Assembly (NCBI GenBank): GCA_964386865.1
Contig: CAYLUN010000007.1
Coordinates: 1-64,000 of the forward strand
Direction: 5' to 3'
From: CAYLUN01 sp964386865
Lineage (GTDB): Bacteria; Verrucomicrobiota; Kiritimatiellia; RFP12; UBA1067
DNA: 64,000 nt
The notes under the pieces: generated by a model
Seen by the model: the letters and a program-made list of their open reading frames with translations, nothing else
Databases searched by the model: none
Told to the model about the DNA's origin: nothing
Made by a program: the position numbers and the translations under genes
Part shown: one piece after another, positions 51,984 to 60,300 of the stretch
Numbering within the stretch: position 1 is the first letter of the stretch
How the letters are laid out: the number at the start of each line of letters is the position of its first letter

Positions 51984-53939
51984 ATGAAGAGAAAAAACTG
52001 TTTGACTGTGTCTGGGATCGTCCTAATGATGGCCGCGTGGCTTGCGAGTGCGTGCCAAGCCGCCGACGAGGCGGAGCGGCAGGTATGGCTGTTTCGCAAC
52101 AATGGCGAAGCGATGGCGTGGACAGGCAACGGCCCCTTACCTCACGGCGCATGGCCGGCTCGTGACGGGCGTTTGCAACTGGCAGCCTCGGCCAAAGGGA
52201 ATCCGTCCATCTCCAAGCAGGAACTGATGCTGCCCGCGGAGCAGGCCAATGTCGTGCAAATTCAATTGGATACCGTCCGCGCAAAGAAATGCCGATTCTT
52301 TTTTGCCACGGACGTTTCGCCGCGCGTGAATACACAGAAGATGGTGGAGTTTGATCTGAAGCCGGACGTCACCGAGTATGCGCTGGATCTGAAGGCGCTG
52401 CCCGCGTGGAACAACCAGGTGACCCTGCTGCGTTTCGATTTCCTCGGCTTGAAGGAGGGCGAGATCATCGGGATCAGAGGCATCAAGGTTTTCCTTGGCG
52501 AAAAGATCTCCAAGCCGATGGTGTATACTGCCTACAGGCCAGGAGAGAAACAGGTCGTCAAAGAATTCCGCGCCGGCAGTCTGTTCAACAGCAACATGGT
52601 CCTTCAACGCGACCAGCCCTTGCCTATCTGGGGACGCGCCAAGCCTGGCGAGGCAGTCACGGTACGCTTCGCCGGGCAGGAGCGGAAAACAACGACCGAC
52701 ACGAAAGGAAAATGGTTGGTCACGCTTGATGCGCTGCCGGCAAGCGCCGAACCGCGAACGCTGGAGATTGCACAAGCCGCGCAGACGTTATCCTTCACCA
52801 ACGTGGTGGTCGGCGATGTCTGGTTGTGCGGCGGACAGTCCAACATGGGCGGCTCTCCGCAGGACAACGCGCCGCCAGCCGAGCGGCGCAAGGAGCTGCT
52901 GGAGACCGATTACCCGAACGTCCGCTTTGTCTCCATGCCGTCGCTTCACCGCGAGACGCCCCTGCCGAACGATGCGATGGAAGAGGCGCTGACGTGGAAC
53001 AGCATCCGCGCCTCCGCGCTGCGCAGCGTCTCAGCTGTGTCCTACTACTTCGGCCAGACGATTCACACCACGCAGAAAGTTCCTGTCGGTATGGTCTTCA
53101 TCATCAAAGCCGGCAGTCAGGTCGAACAATGGATCAGCGCGGACGAGCTTCGCCGCGTCTTTCCCGGTGACGAGTTGCAGAAGGTTGCGGGACGGCGCCT
53201 CGCGTCAGGCCTGCACAACGGCATGATCGCGCCGATCGTACCGTTTCCCGTGCGAGGCGCGATGTGGTATCAGGGCGAGTCGAACGCGGATGACGAGTTC
53301 AAGTACATGGGCTACTACCGCAGCCTGCCGGCGCTGGTTCGCGAGTGGCGACGGCTGTGGGGTGCAAACCTGCCCGTCATGCTCGCGCAATTGCCGTCCT
53401 ATGTAGGCTACCCGACGAACTCGTGGGCGCACATCCGCGAGGCACAGTTGCTCACCTCGCAGCGCCTGCCCAACGTCGGCCTTGCCGTCACGTTTGACGA
53501 AGGCGACCCGACGAACCTGCATCCTGCCAACAAATATTTCGTTGGCACCCGGCTCGGCCTCGTCGCGCGGGCGATGGTTTATGGCGAGAAGCTGGAATCC
53601 TCCGGTCCTGTCTTCACCGAGTTGCAGCGCAATGGCGCGGAGTTGACGCTTCGTTTCACGCACGTCGCAGGAGGATTGAAAGCGCGCGGCGAACTGACTG
53701 GTTTCGAGGTTCGCGGCACAGATGACAAATGGTTTCCGGCAAAGGCCTCAATCACGGTCAAGGACAGCGTTGTGGTTTCCAGCGCCACTGTCGCGGAACC
53801 ACATGCCGCCCGTTACGCCTGGAAAAACGATCCCGTGGCCACATTGTTCAACGACATCGGCTTGCCAGCCTCGCCATTCAGGACAGACACGCCGACCGTG
53901 TTGATGGGGCCGGTGGATGTGCCGTCCAAGCGCAAGTGA
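51984..53939 (+). CDS. Sialate O-acetylesterase-like SGNH esterase
   Basis: A 651-residue secreted protein with a leader (LTVSGIVLMMAAWLASACQA). Residues about 30-180 are an extra sandwich domain. The esterase domain follows: LFNSNMVLQRDQPLPIWGRA, GDVWLCGGQSNMGGSPQDNA (Ser nucleophile near residue 284), VRGAMWYQGESNADDEFKYM near 425-445, and FDEGDPTNLHPANKYFVGTR with the catalytic His near residue 513. These are hallmarks of sialate O-acetylesterase-type carbohydrate esterases, which remove acetyl groups from sialic acid or plant and algal glycans. GGAGG lies 8 bp before ATG 51984. It is intact, in contrast to its neighbours. Confidence 0.85.
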   Translation: MKRKNCLTVSGIVLMMAAWLASACQAADEAERQVWLFRNNGEAMAWTGNGPLPHGAWPARDGRLQLAASAKGNPSISKQELMLPAEQANVVQIQLDTVRAKKCRFFFATDVSPRVNTQKMVEFDLKPDVTEYALDLKALPAWNNQVTLLRFDFLGLKEGEIIGIRGIKVFLGEKISKPMVYTAYRPGEKQVVKEFRAGSLFNSNMVLQRDQPLPIWGRAKPGEAVTVRFAGQERKTTTDTKGKWLVTLDALPASAEPRTLEIAQAAQTLSFTNVVVGDVWLCGGQSNMGGSPQDNAPPAERRKELLETDYPNVRFVSMPSLHRETPLPNDAMEEALTWNSIRASALRSVSAVSYYFGQTIHTTQKVPVGMVFIIKAGSQVEQWISADELRRVFPGDELQKVAGRRLASGLHNGMIAPIVPFPVRGAMWYQGESNADDEFKYMGYYRSLPALVREWRRLWGANLPVMLAQLPSYVGYPTNSWAHIREAQLLTSQRLPNVGLAVTFDEGDPTNLHPANKYFVGTRLGLVARAMVYGEKLESSGPVFTELQRNGAELTLRFTHVAGGLKARGELTGFEVRGTDDKWFPAKASITVKDSVVVSSATVAEPHAARYAWKNDPVATLFNDIGLPASPFRTDTPTVLMGPVDVPSKRK

Positions 53940-54001
53940 ATGGAGAGGCATAAATGCATATCGCGATAAAATAGATAATCCGGGGCTCTACGTTGCTAGG
54001 C

Positions 54002-54346
54002 ATGGCTGAAGTAGCGCCTGCCGGTACAGTTGTTCCCGTGGTGCCGGAATTCGCTCCGGAGGCGGTTCGTGAAATAACCCGCCGGGTCGCTGATGCGGGG
54101 GCGATGCCACGCGTTCTGCCTGAAGCAACCGGCGAGGCTGGCGCGGATCGGGCACTAAGCGTGATAAAAACGATCCAGTTGGTCGAAACCGCCACAAATG
54201 CTGTTGCGCGCAAATCGCTGGAGTCGGAGTACGTTGCGCAGGCAGCGAAAATCGGAGCTGCTATCGGGACTGATGGCCTCTGGAGGGCTGACACCACGAA
54301 TGCGTCGGCGACCGGGGTTGCGCCGAATTTTGCGTCAACGCCTTGA
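54002..54346 (+). pseudogene. Unrecognised frame merging toward a GH88/105 remnant
   Basis: A frame of about 114 residues, with ATG at 54002 or TTG at 53993. It reads VVPVVPEFAPEAVREITRRV, then IKTIQLVETATNAVARKSLE and AAKIGAAIGTDGLWRADT. The last piece recalls the DGLWRAS-type strand of GH88/GH105 hydrolases, and the frame ends just before the fragment at 54342, so the two may be halves of one broken gene. The first 80 residues match nothing I know. Confidence 0.35.
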
Positions 54347-54563
54347 CGGTTGGAAGTCGGATCCTAACGCGTTGCACGACGGGAATGACTTCGCCATCAC
54401 GCAGAGCTATCTGGAGCTGTTTCTCATGGAGAAGAAGCCGGAGTGGATTGCTCCGACCCGGGCGGTGATGGGCCAATTGCTTGCCGAGAAGGACTGCCAG
54501 CGCTGGGGCTGGTGCGATGCTCTGTTCATGGCGCCGGCTGCCTACGTCTTGATGGCTCGGTGA
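54342..54563 (+). pseudogene. C-terminal fragment of a GH88/GH105 unsaturated-uronyl hydrolase
   Basis: Reads DGWKSDPNALHDGNDFAITQ, SYLELFLMEKKPEWIAPTRA and then WGWCDALFMAPAAYVLMAR before the stop. The W-x-W-C-D-A-L-F-M-A-P motif and the SYLELYL strand are typical of YteR/RhiN-type enzymes that cleave unsaturated rhamnogalacturonan oligosaccharides. No start codon fits; the rest of the barrel (about 250 residues) is missing. Confidence 0.7.
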
Positions 54564-54660
54564 GGGCTGCAGGCCGGGACCTGAGAGGGTGAAAAACGGC
54601 CGCGGCTATTCCTCTGAAGGTGGCTGGACATCAAGTAATTGCCGTGTTATGGTTTGAACC

Positions 54661-56346
54661 GTGCGTGCTGGATTTCTGATAGCGTCGCTGGTGAGTAGCC
54701 TCACTCTAGGAACGGTTTGGGCCGAGGGGGCGGCCCTGCCGCGCCTGATAGGTTTGGAGGTGGACGGCCACAAGGTTCCGGTTGCTGCTTCTGCAGAGGG
54801 TAAGCCTGCGGCCGTCACGATACCTTCTGGCCGCGTGTGGCTCAGCTACGGCCCTGATGAGCAAGGCAAGGCTGTTGTGCGGCGCTTCCGTTACAGGCTG
54901 GAAGGCCACGATGACGGCTGGCGCGAGGCGACGGAGCCGATGCGCCTGGTCGTTGTCTTTTATGATGGCCGGGGCGACTGGGTTGCCGAAGCGCCCTTCC
55001 CCGTGAAAGGCGAGAGCCCCGGCTGGAGCGGTTCGGCGAGCACGTCGCCCCTGATGGCGCGGAGCGAGGTCGTTCGGGTGCCGGAGCGCGCCGCGAGTTT
55101 CTCCGTCTTGCTGACTTCGGCTGGGCCGCCGGAGGCCGTCGGTATGCTGGCCGTTGGAGCGCTGAAGGTTTGGAAGGAGGGTGCGGCAAAGACAGGCGCA
55201 AGGCCGGTTTTGGAACTGGCCTTTTCCCCTTCGGCTGCGGAGGCCCGCACGCCAGTCGTGCCCGACGGTTGGCGGCGGACTGGCACGCGGCCGACCATGG
55301 CTCAAATCGTTGCCTCCGAGACGGCGGCCGGCGGCGGGCTTCTGGCGGTCATCGATGAGGACAACAAGAGCCACGCCGAATGGCAGAGCGCGCGGCTGCC
55401 CATCGGCGGCGCGGCGGCGGGCGCTCTGCAGGTCGAGTGGCGGCAATGCTTCAGCATCGGTATTGCGGAAACGTCAACGCCTGTCTCCTACGACCGCCTT
55501 CAGCCCGGCCACTATGTTTTTCGGATCAATGAGGTGACGCTTGCGGGACAGCCAACGGACGTGGAGTCTTCGCAGGTCTTGATCGTCGAATCGCCTTTTT
55601 GGCAGAAGGCTTGGTTCCTGGTGCTGTGCGGAATGGCGTTGGCAGGAGGAACCTTGGGAACGCTCCGCTATTTCGAGTGGCGCCGCACCCAGCGTGAAAT
55701 CGCATCCATGCGGCAACAGCAGGCGCTGGATCAGGAGCGGATGCGGATCGCGCGTGACTTGCACGATGAGATTGGCGCCAACCTGACGCACATATCCATC
55801 TTGGGGACCATCGCGTCGCGTGAAAATGTTGCGGTTTCAGAGATGCGAACTAAATGTCTGGAGGTTGCAGAGGTCGCGCGGGAGACGATTCGCGCGTGCA
55901 GCGAGATTGTCTGGTCGGTCAACCCGCTGAACGACTCGCTCGCCTGCGTGATTCGCCATCTGACTCTCTACGCTCAGGAGTATCTGCAGCCCGCCGGGAT
56001 AGCGATCGTGGCCGACACGGAGCAGTCGGATGCTGACGTGCGGTTGAATCCCAAGGTGCGGCATGAGCTGTTGATGACGTTTAAAGAGGCGCTGCAGAAT
56101 GTAGTCAAACATTCGAAAGCGGCCAACGTGCGGATATCCTTTTCGCTGAGTAACGACACTTTCTGCGTGCGGATTGTCGACGATGGCCAGGGCTTTGATG
56201 TCGCGGTCTGCTCCGGCAACGGGGCCTTCCGCGGTAACGGGATCAGGAACATGACCGAGCGGATCAGAGGGATCGCCGGCGATCTGGCTATCGAAAGCGC
56301 TCTCGGCAAGGGAACAACGGTGTGTGTGACCGTTCCCGTGAAGTAA
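54661..56346 (+). CDS. NarL-type sensor histidine kinase with periplasmic sensor
   Basis: A 561-residue kinase. It has a signal peptide or first membrane segment (AGFLIASLVSSLTLGTVWAE), a periplasmic sensor of about 285 residues without recognisable propeller repeats, and a transmembrane helix at about residues 315-335 (AWFLVLCGMALAGGTLGTLR). The HisKA_3 box is ERMRIARDLHDEIGANLTHI with phospho-accepting His368. The ATPase domain has N box NVVKHSKAANV, G1 VDDGQGFDV and G2 GNGIRNMTERIRGI. The sensor has a YQLEGHDDGW-like segment (YRLEGHDDGWREATEP), reminiscent of Y_Y_Y domains. GTG 54661 is the only start near the signal peptide. It pairs with the response regulator 19 bp downstream and could sense glycan fragments. 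Confidence 0.88.
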   Translation: MRAGFLIASLVSSLTLGTVWAEGAALPRLIGLEVDGHKVPVAASAEGKPAAVTIPSGRVWLSYGPDEQGKAVVRRFRYRLEGHDDGWREATEPMRLVVVFYDGRGDWVAEAPFPVKGESPGWSGSASTSPLMARSEVVRVPERAASFSVLLTSAGPPEAVGMLAVGALKVWKEGAAKTGARPVLELAFSPSAAEARTPVVPDGWRRTGTRPTMAQIVASETAAGGGLLAVIDEDNKSHAEWQSARLPIGGAAAGALQVEWRQCFSIGIAETSTPVSYDRLQPGHYVFRINEVTLAGQPTDVESSQVLIVESPFWQKAWFLVLCGMALAGGTLGTLRYFEWRRTQREIASMRQQQALDQERMRIARDLHDEIGANLTHISILGTIASRENVAVSEMRTKCLEVAEVARETIRACSEIVWSVNPLNDSLACVIRHLTLYAQEYLQPAGIAIVADTEQSDADVRLNPKVRHELLMTFKEALQNVVKHSKAANVRISFSLSNDTFCVRIVDDGQGFDVAVCSGNGAFRGNGIRNMTERIRGIAGDLAIESALGKGTTVCVTVPVK

Positions 56347-56365
56347 GGCAGGGAGAATGTGTGCC

Positions 56366-57010
56366 ATGGATAATAAAATCAAGGTTGCCATGGTCGAGGA
56401 CAACGCGCGACTGCGCAAGAGCCTCGGCGCTCTGATTGACGCCGAGGTGAGCATGGAGTGCGTCGGGAGATTCGGGACGGGCGAGGACGCCGCGGCCCAG
56501 ATGGGCGCGCTCGAACCTGACGTGGTACTTATGGACATTCATCTGCCCGGCATGACAGGCATCGAATGCGTCTCCCGACTGCGGGTGCACTTGAAGAACG
56601 CGAAGTTCTTGATGCTGACCGCGTACGAGGAGGACTCGGACGTGTTCCAGTCGATTCTGGCGGGCGCGCACGGATACCTCTTGAAGAGCACGGAACCCGA
56701 TCGGCTGATCGGGGCGATCCGCGAGGTGGCCAACGGGGAAGCCCCCATGTCGGGAAGCGTCGCGCGGCGCCTGATGGAGCATTACCGCGTGACGCAGGCG
56801 GCGCCCGGTGCAGGCTCGGAACAGCTTCAGGCGCTGACGACGAGGGAGCAGGAAATCATCGAACTGTTGTCCCGGAATCTGATGTACAAGGAGATCGCGG
56901 TCAGGCTGAACGTGAGTTTTGCTACGGTGAGAACGCATGTTGAACATATTTATCAGAAGTTGCATGTGAGGAACCGTGCCGAAGCGGTGAGCCGTTTCAA
57001 CAATAGATAG
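56366..57010 (+). CDS. NarL/LuxR-type response regulator
   Basis: A 214-residue regulator with a receiver domain (KVAMVEDNARLRKSLGAL; phosphorylated Asp57 in VVLMDIHLPGMTG; MLTAYEED; GYLLKSTEPDR). The C-terminal LuxR helix-turn-helix reads LTTREQEIIELLSRNLMYKE, IAVRLNVSFATVRTHVEHIY and QKLHVRNRAEAV. ATG 56366 is chosen because GGGAG lies 10 bp upstream; an ATG at 56357 overlaps that site. It follows its cognate kinase and is ended by a weak terminator. It may control the large fusion protein gene at 57317. Confidence 0.92.
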   Translation: MDNKIKVAMVEDNARLRKSLGALIDAEVSMECVGRFGTGEDAAAQMGALEPDVVLMDIHLPGMTGIECVSRLRVHLKNAKFLMLTAYEEDSDVFQSILAGAHGYLLKSTEPDRLIGAIREVANGEAPMSGSVARRLMEHYRVTQAAPGAGSEQLQALTTREQEIIELLSRNLMYKEIAVRLNVSFATVRTHVEHIYQKLHVRNRAEAVSRFNNR

Positions 57011-57038
57011 TCGGCGCTCATATCGGTAATAGATCGGT

Positions 57039-57064
57039 AACGAGCTTCGTTGTCCCTCGTTTTT
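57039..57064 (+). terminator. Weak rho-independent terminator after the two-component pair
   Basis: AACGAG (57039-57044) pairs with CTCGTT (57056-57061) across an 11-nt loop, and five Ts run from 57060 to 57064. The stem is short, so strength is doubtful. Position, 29 bp after the response regulator stop, fits. Confidence 0.45.
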
Positions 57065-57165
57065 CGCTTATGGTACATTTTGCATGTTTACGGGTGGGAG
57101 AGGCCGCTGTTTGATCATCTCAGCCAGTGAGACTCCTGCGTTTGCGGAACAAGGAGCAATAGAAG

Positions 57166-57243
57166 ATGAAAACACGAGTCGGTCTTATCTTGATGACGGC
57201 GTTAGAGGTGCATTTAATGAATAGTCCCTCATTATACGGGTGA
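57166..57243 (+). pseudogene. Short truncated reading frame with strong ribosome site
   Basis: AAGGAG is followed 9 bp later by an ATG encoding 25 residues (MKTRVGLILMTALEV..., ending in a TGA at 57241-57243). The beginning looks like the n- and h-region of a signal peptide that is cut short. It may be a broken leader of a lost gene or a small upstream reading frame for the gene at 57317. The surrounding 57065-57316 is AT-rich and holds no other gene. Confidence 0.4.
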
Positions 57244-57316
57244 AGATCCGTGCAGGCGTTGAGGACGGATGCGAAGACGATGTTTGACGATACAACAAAA
57301 GATCGGAGCGAACCTG

Positions 57317-60300
57317 ATGAAATTCTGTCAATGGGGCGTGATTGCCGCCGTATGCCTGTCAAAGCAGGTGGGGCCCGCAATGGCGGCGTCCGGGCCGATT
57401 GAGCCCTTTCCCCGTGCGGCGGTGCGGCTGACGCCGAGCGTGTGGGAAAAGGGGCAGGCACAGGACGCGGAATACCTGCTGGCTTTGGAGCCGGGCCGGC
57501 TGCTGCATGGCTTTCGCGAAACGGCGGGGCTTCCCGCGGCAGGCAGCTCTTACGGGGGGTGGGAGGCGGACACATGCGAGCTGCGCGGGCATTTTTCCGG
57601 CGGGCATTACCTGTCCGCCCTGGCGCTCATGTGCGCGAGCACGGGCGATGCGCGCTTTAAGGAGCGCGGCGATCTGATGGTATCGGAACTGGCCAAGTGC
57701 CAGAGCGCGAGCGGGTATCTGTCGGCCTTCCCCGAATCGTTCTTCGAGCGGGTCGAAAACGGCCGGCACGTGTGGGCGCCGTATTACACGGTTCACAAGG
57801 TTTTCGCGGGGTTGCTGGACCAGTATGAATGGTGCGGCAACCGGCAGGCCCTTGAGATGGCGAAAAAACTCGCGGTCTATTTTGAGACGCGCAACAAGGC
57901 CTTCGACGCCGAGAAGATGAAGACCATCCTGCGCATCGAAGCGGGCGGTTTTGTCGAGTCTCTCTGGAACCTGTACGGCATCACCCAAGAGGAGCGGTTC
58001 AAGACGTTCGCCGAGAAGTTTGAGAAGAGCGTTTTTATCCAGCCGCTGATGGATGGCAAGGATAACCTGACCAGTTTGCACGGCAACACGCACATACCGC
58101 TGGTGCTGGGAGCGATGCGCCGCTGGGAACTGACGGGCGCCCCGAAATATTTGGAGCTGTCGAAGTTCTTCTGGGAGTGTGTGGCGGAAAAGCGCGCCTG
58201 GGCCACCGGCGGAACGACGGGGCCGGGCGAGAACTGGGGCGAGGCTGGAAAGCTCGCCGAGATCATGTCGCTGACCTCGCATGAAACCTGCAAGACGCAC
58301 AACATGCTGCGGCTGTCGCGCAAGTTGTTCGAGGCGACGGGCGATCCTCGCTACGCCGACTACATCGCGCACGCGCACCTGAACGGCATTCTCGGCACGC
58401 AGGGGCCGGAGACGGGGCAGTTTGAGTATTACGTGCCGATGGCAACGGGATACCATCGCTGGTACGGCTATCCCGACAAATCAATGTGGTGCTGCTATGG
58501 CACCGGCATTGAAAGCTTCGCCAAATTGGGCGACAGCGTCTTCTTTCACCAGGGTGACACGCTGTACATCAACCAGTTCATTCCCTGCGTGCTGGACTGG
58601 AAGGAGAAGAAGTTCCAGCTGGCCATCGAAACGAAGTATCCGATGGAGGAGTCGGTGGAGTTTGTGGTGAAGGCCGCCGACGGCGGCAAGCGGACACTGC
58701 GCATTCTTCAGCCGTCCTGGGCGGCGCGCGGCGTCGACGTCAGGATCAATGGTAGGGAGTTGAAGCCCAAGGTGGAGGGCGGTTTCATCGAGCTGAGCGA
58801 GGCGTGGGCGTCCGGCGACACGATCACCGTGAAGTTCCCCATGTCGCTGCGTGCGATTCCGCTGCCCGACGATCCGCAGCAGGTGGCCATCGCCTATGGC
58901 CCGGTTGTTCTGGCAGGCATTCTGGAACGTCCGGAAACCCAGGCTTTTATGACCGAGCAAGCCGGAGGTGAGCAGCCCGAGTTTGAGCAGAAGAGAAAGG
59001 TGTACTATTTCAACGCCGCCCGCCCGGACGATCTGTCGTGGCTGAAGCCGGTGGATGGCCAGCCGATGCATTTCCGCGCCGAAGCGCAGCCGTTTCAGGT
59101 CGAGTTCATACCGTTCTTCAGGGTGACGAGCGAGGTCTACGGGCTGTACTGGACTGTCGTTGAGAAAAACGGCGAGCGGCAACAGGCGCTGGACAAGCAG
59201 AACCGGGCGCTGGCGCTGCTTGCCCGCATGGAGGAGGTCAAGGCGGGCGGTGCGCTGGACGCGCTGGAGAAGGAATACACCGGCTTGATCAGTGACAACG
59301 ACGTGACGCCCCAGCACTACCGCTTGCGCGTTGCCATGGCGAAGGCGTTCAAGGCCGCCGGACAAACCGGCAAGGTTGCAGAGGTGCTCAAGCCGCTGGC
59401 AACGCCGTTTATCAGTTCGCAGCCCAAATACGCGGACGTGCTGGCCCTGATGGGCGACGAGGCGGAGACCACGGGCATTCGTCCGCTGGTTGGGGACGAA
59501 AACAACCCCAATGGCGACGGAGCGGGGATTCGCGAGACGCTGGATGGCGTGCCGGTGGTCAAAACGCTCGACTCCCAACTTCGCTTCATTTACTTCGCGT
59601 TCGTTCCCAAGGCGCGAGCGGCCATGACCGGGAAGGATGTCCGCGTCACGGTGAAGTACCGTTGCGATGCCGACCTGCTGATGCATTATGACGCAATAGA
59701 CAACGCGTATTCGCACCTCAAGCCGGTAAAGGTCGACAAGGACGGCGCGTGGAAGATCGCCACGTTTGAATGCGTGAGGGCGCAGTTTGGCGGACGGCAG
59801 AACTATAAGTCCGACCTGCGCATTTTCGCCGCTGACAATTCGATCTTGGCGGTCGCAGACGTCAAAGCCGCGCCGCTCGCTGGGCGGACGAGCAGCGATA
59901 ATCAGCAGGTTCTTTGGCTTGAGGCCGAGCAGTTCGACCAAGCCGGGGGCTGGTCAGCCGACACCCAGTTCGTTGACACGATGGGGTCGGTTCAGCTGCT
60001 CGCGACCGGGTGCGGGAAGCCGGTTGACGATGCGGTGACGCAAGCGGCCGTGCCTGTCTCGGGTGCGTACCGCCTGTGGGTCCGTTGCCGCGACTGGCTT
60101 CCGGAACACTCCCCGGGCCTGTTTCAGGTCGCGGTCAACGGCAAGATGGCGGCGACCACCTTTGGCAAGGCCCTGGACGACACCTGGCAGTGGGTTGACG
60201 GCGGCACCTTTGAGCTGCAGGCGGGACGGGCCGAGGTGCGGCTGCACGATCTGACCGGCTGGTGGGGGCGTTGTGATGCGGTCGTGCTGGCGCAGGGGGA

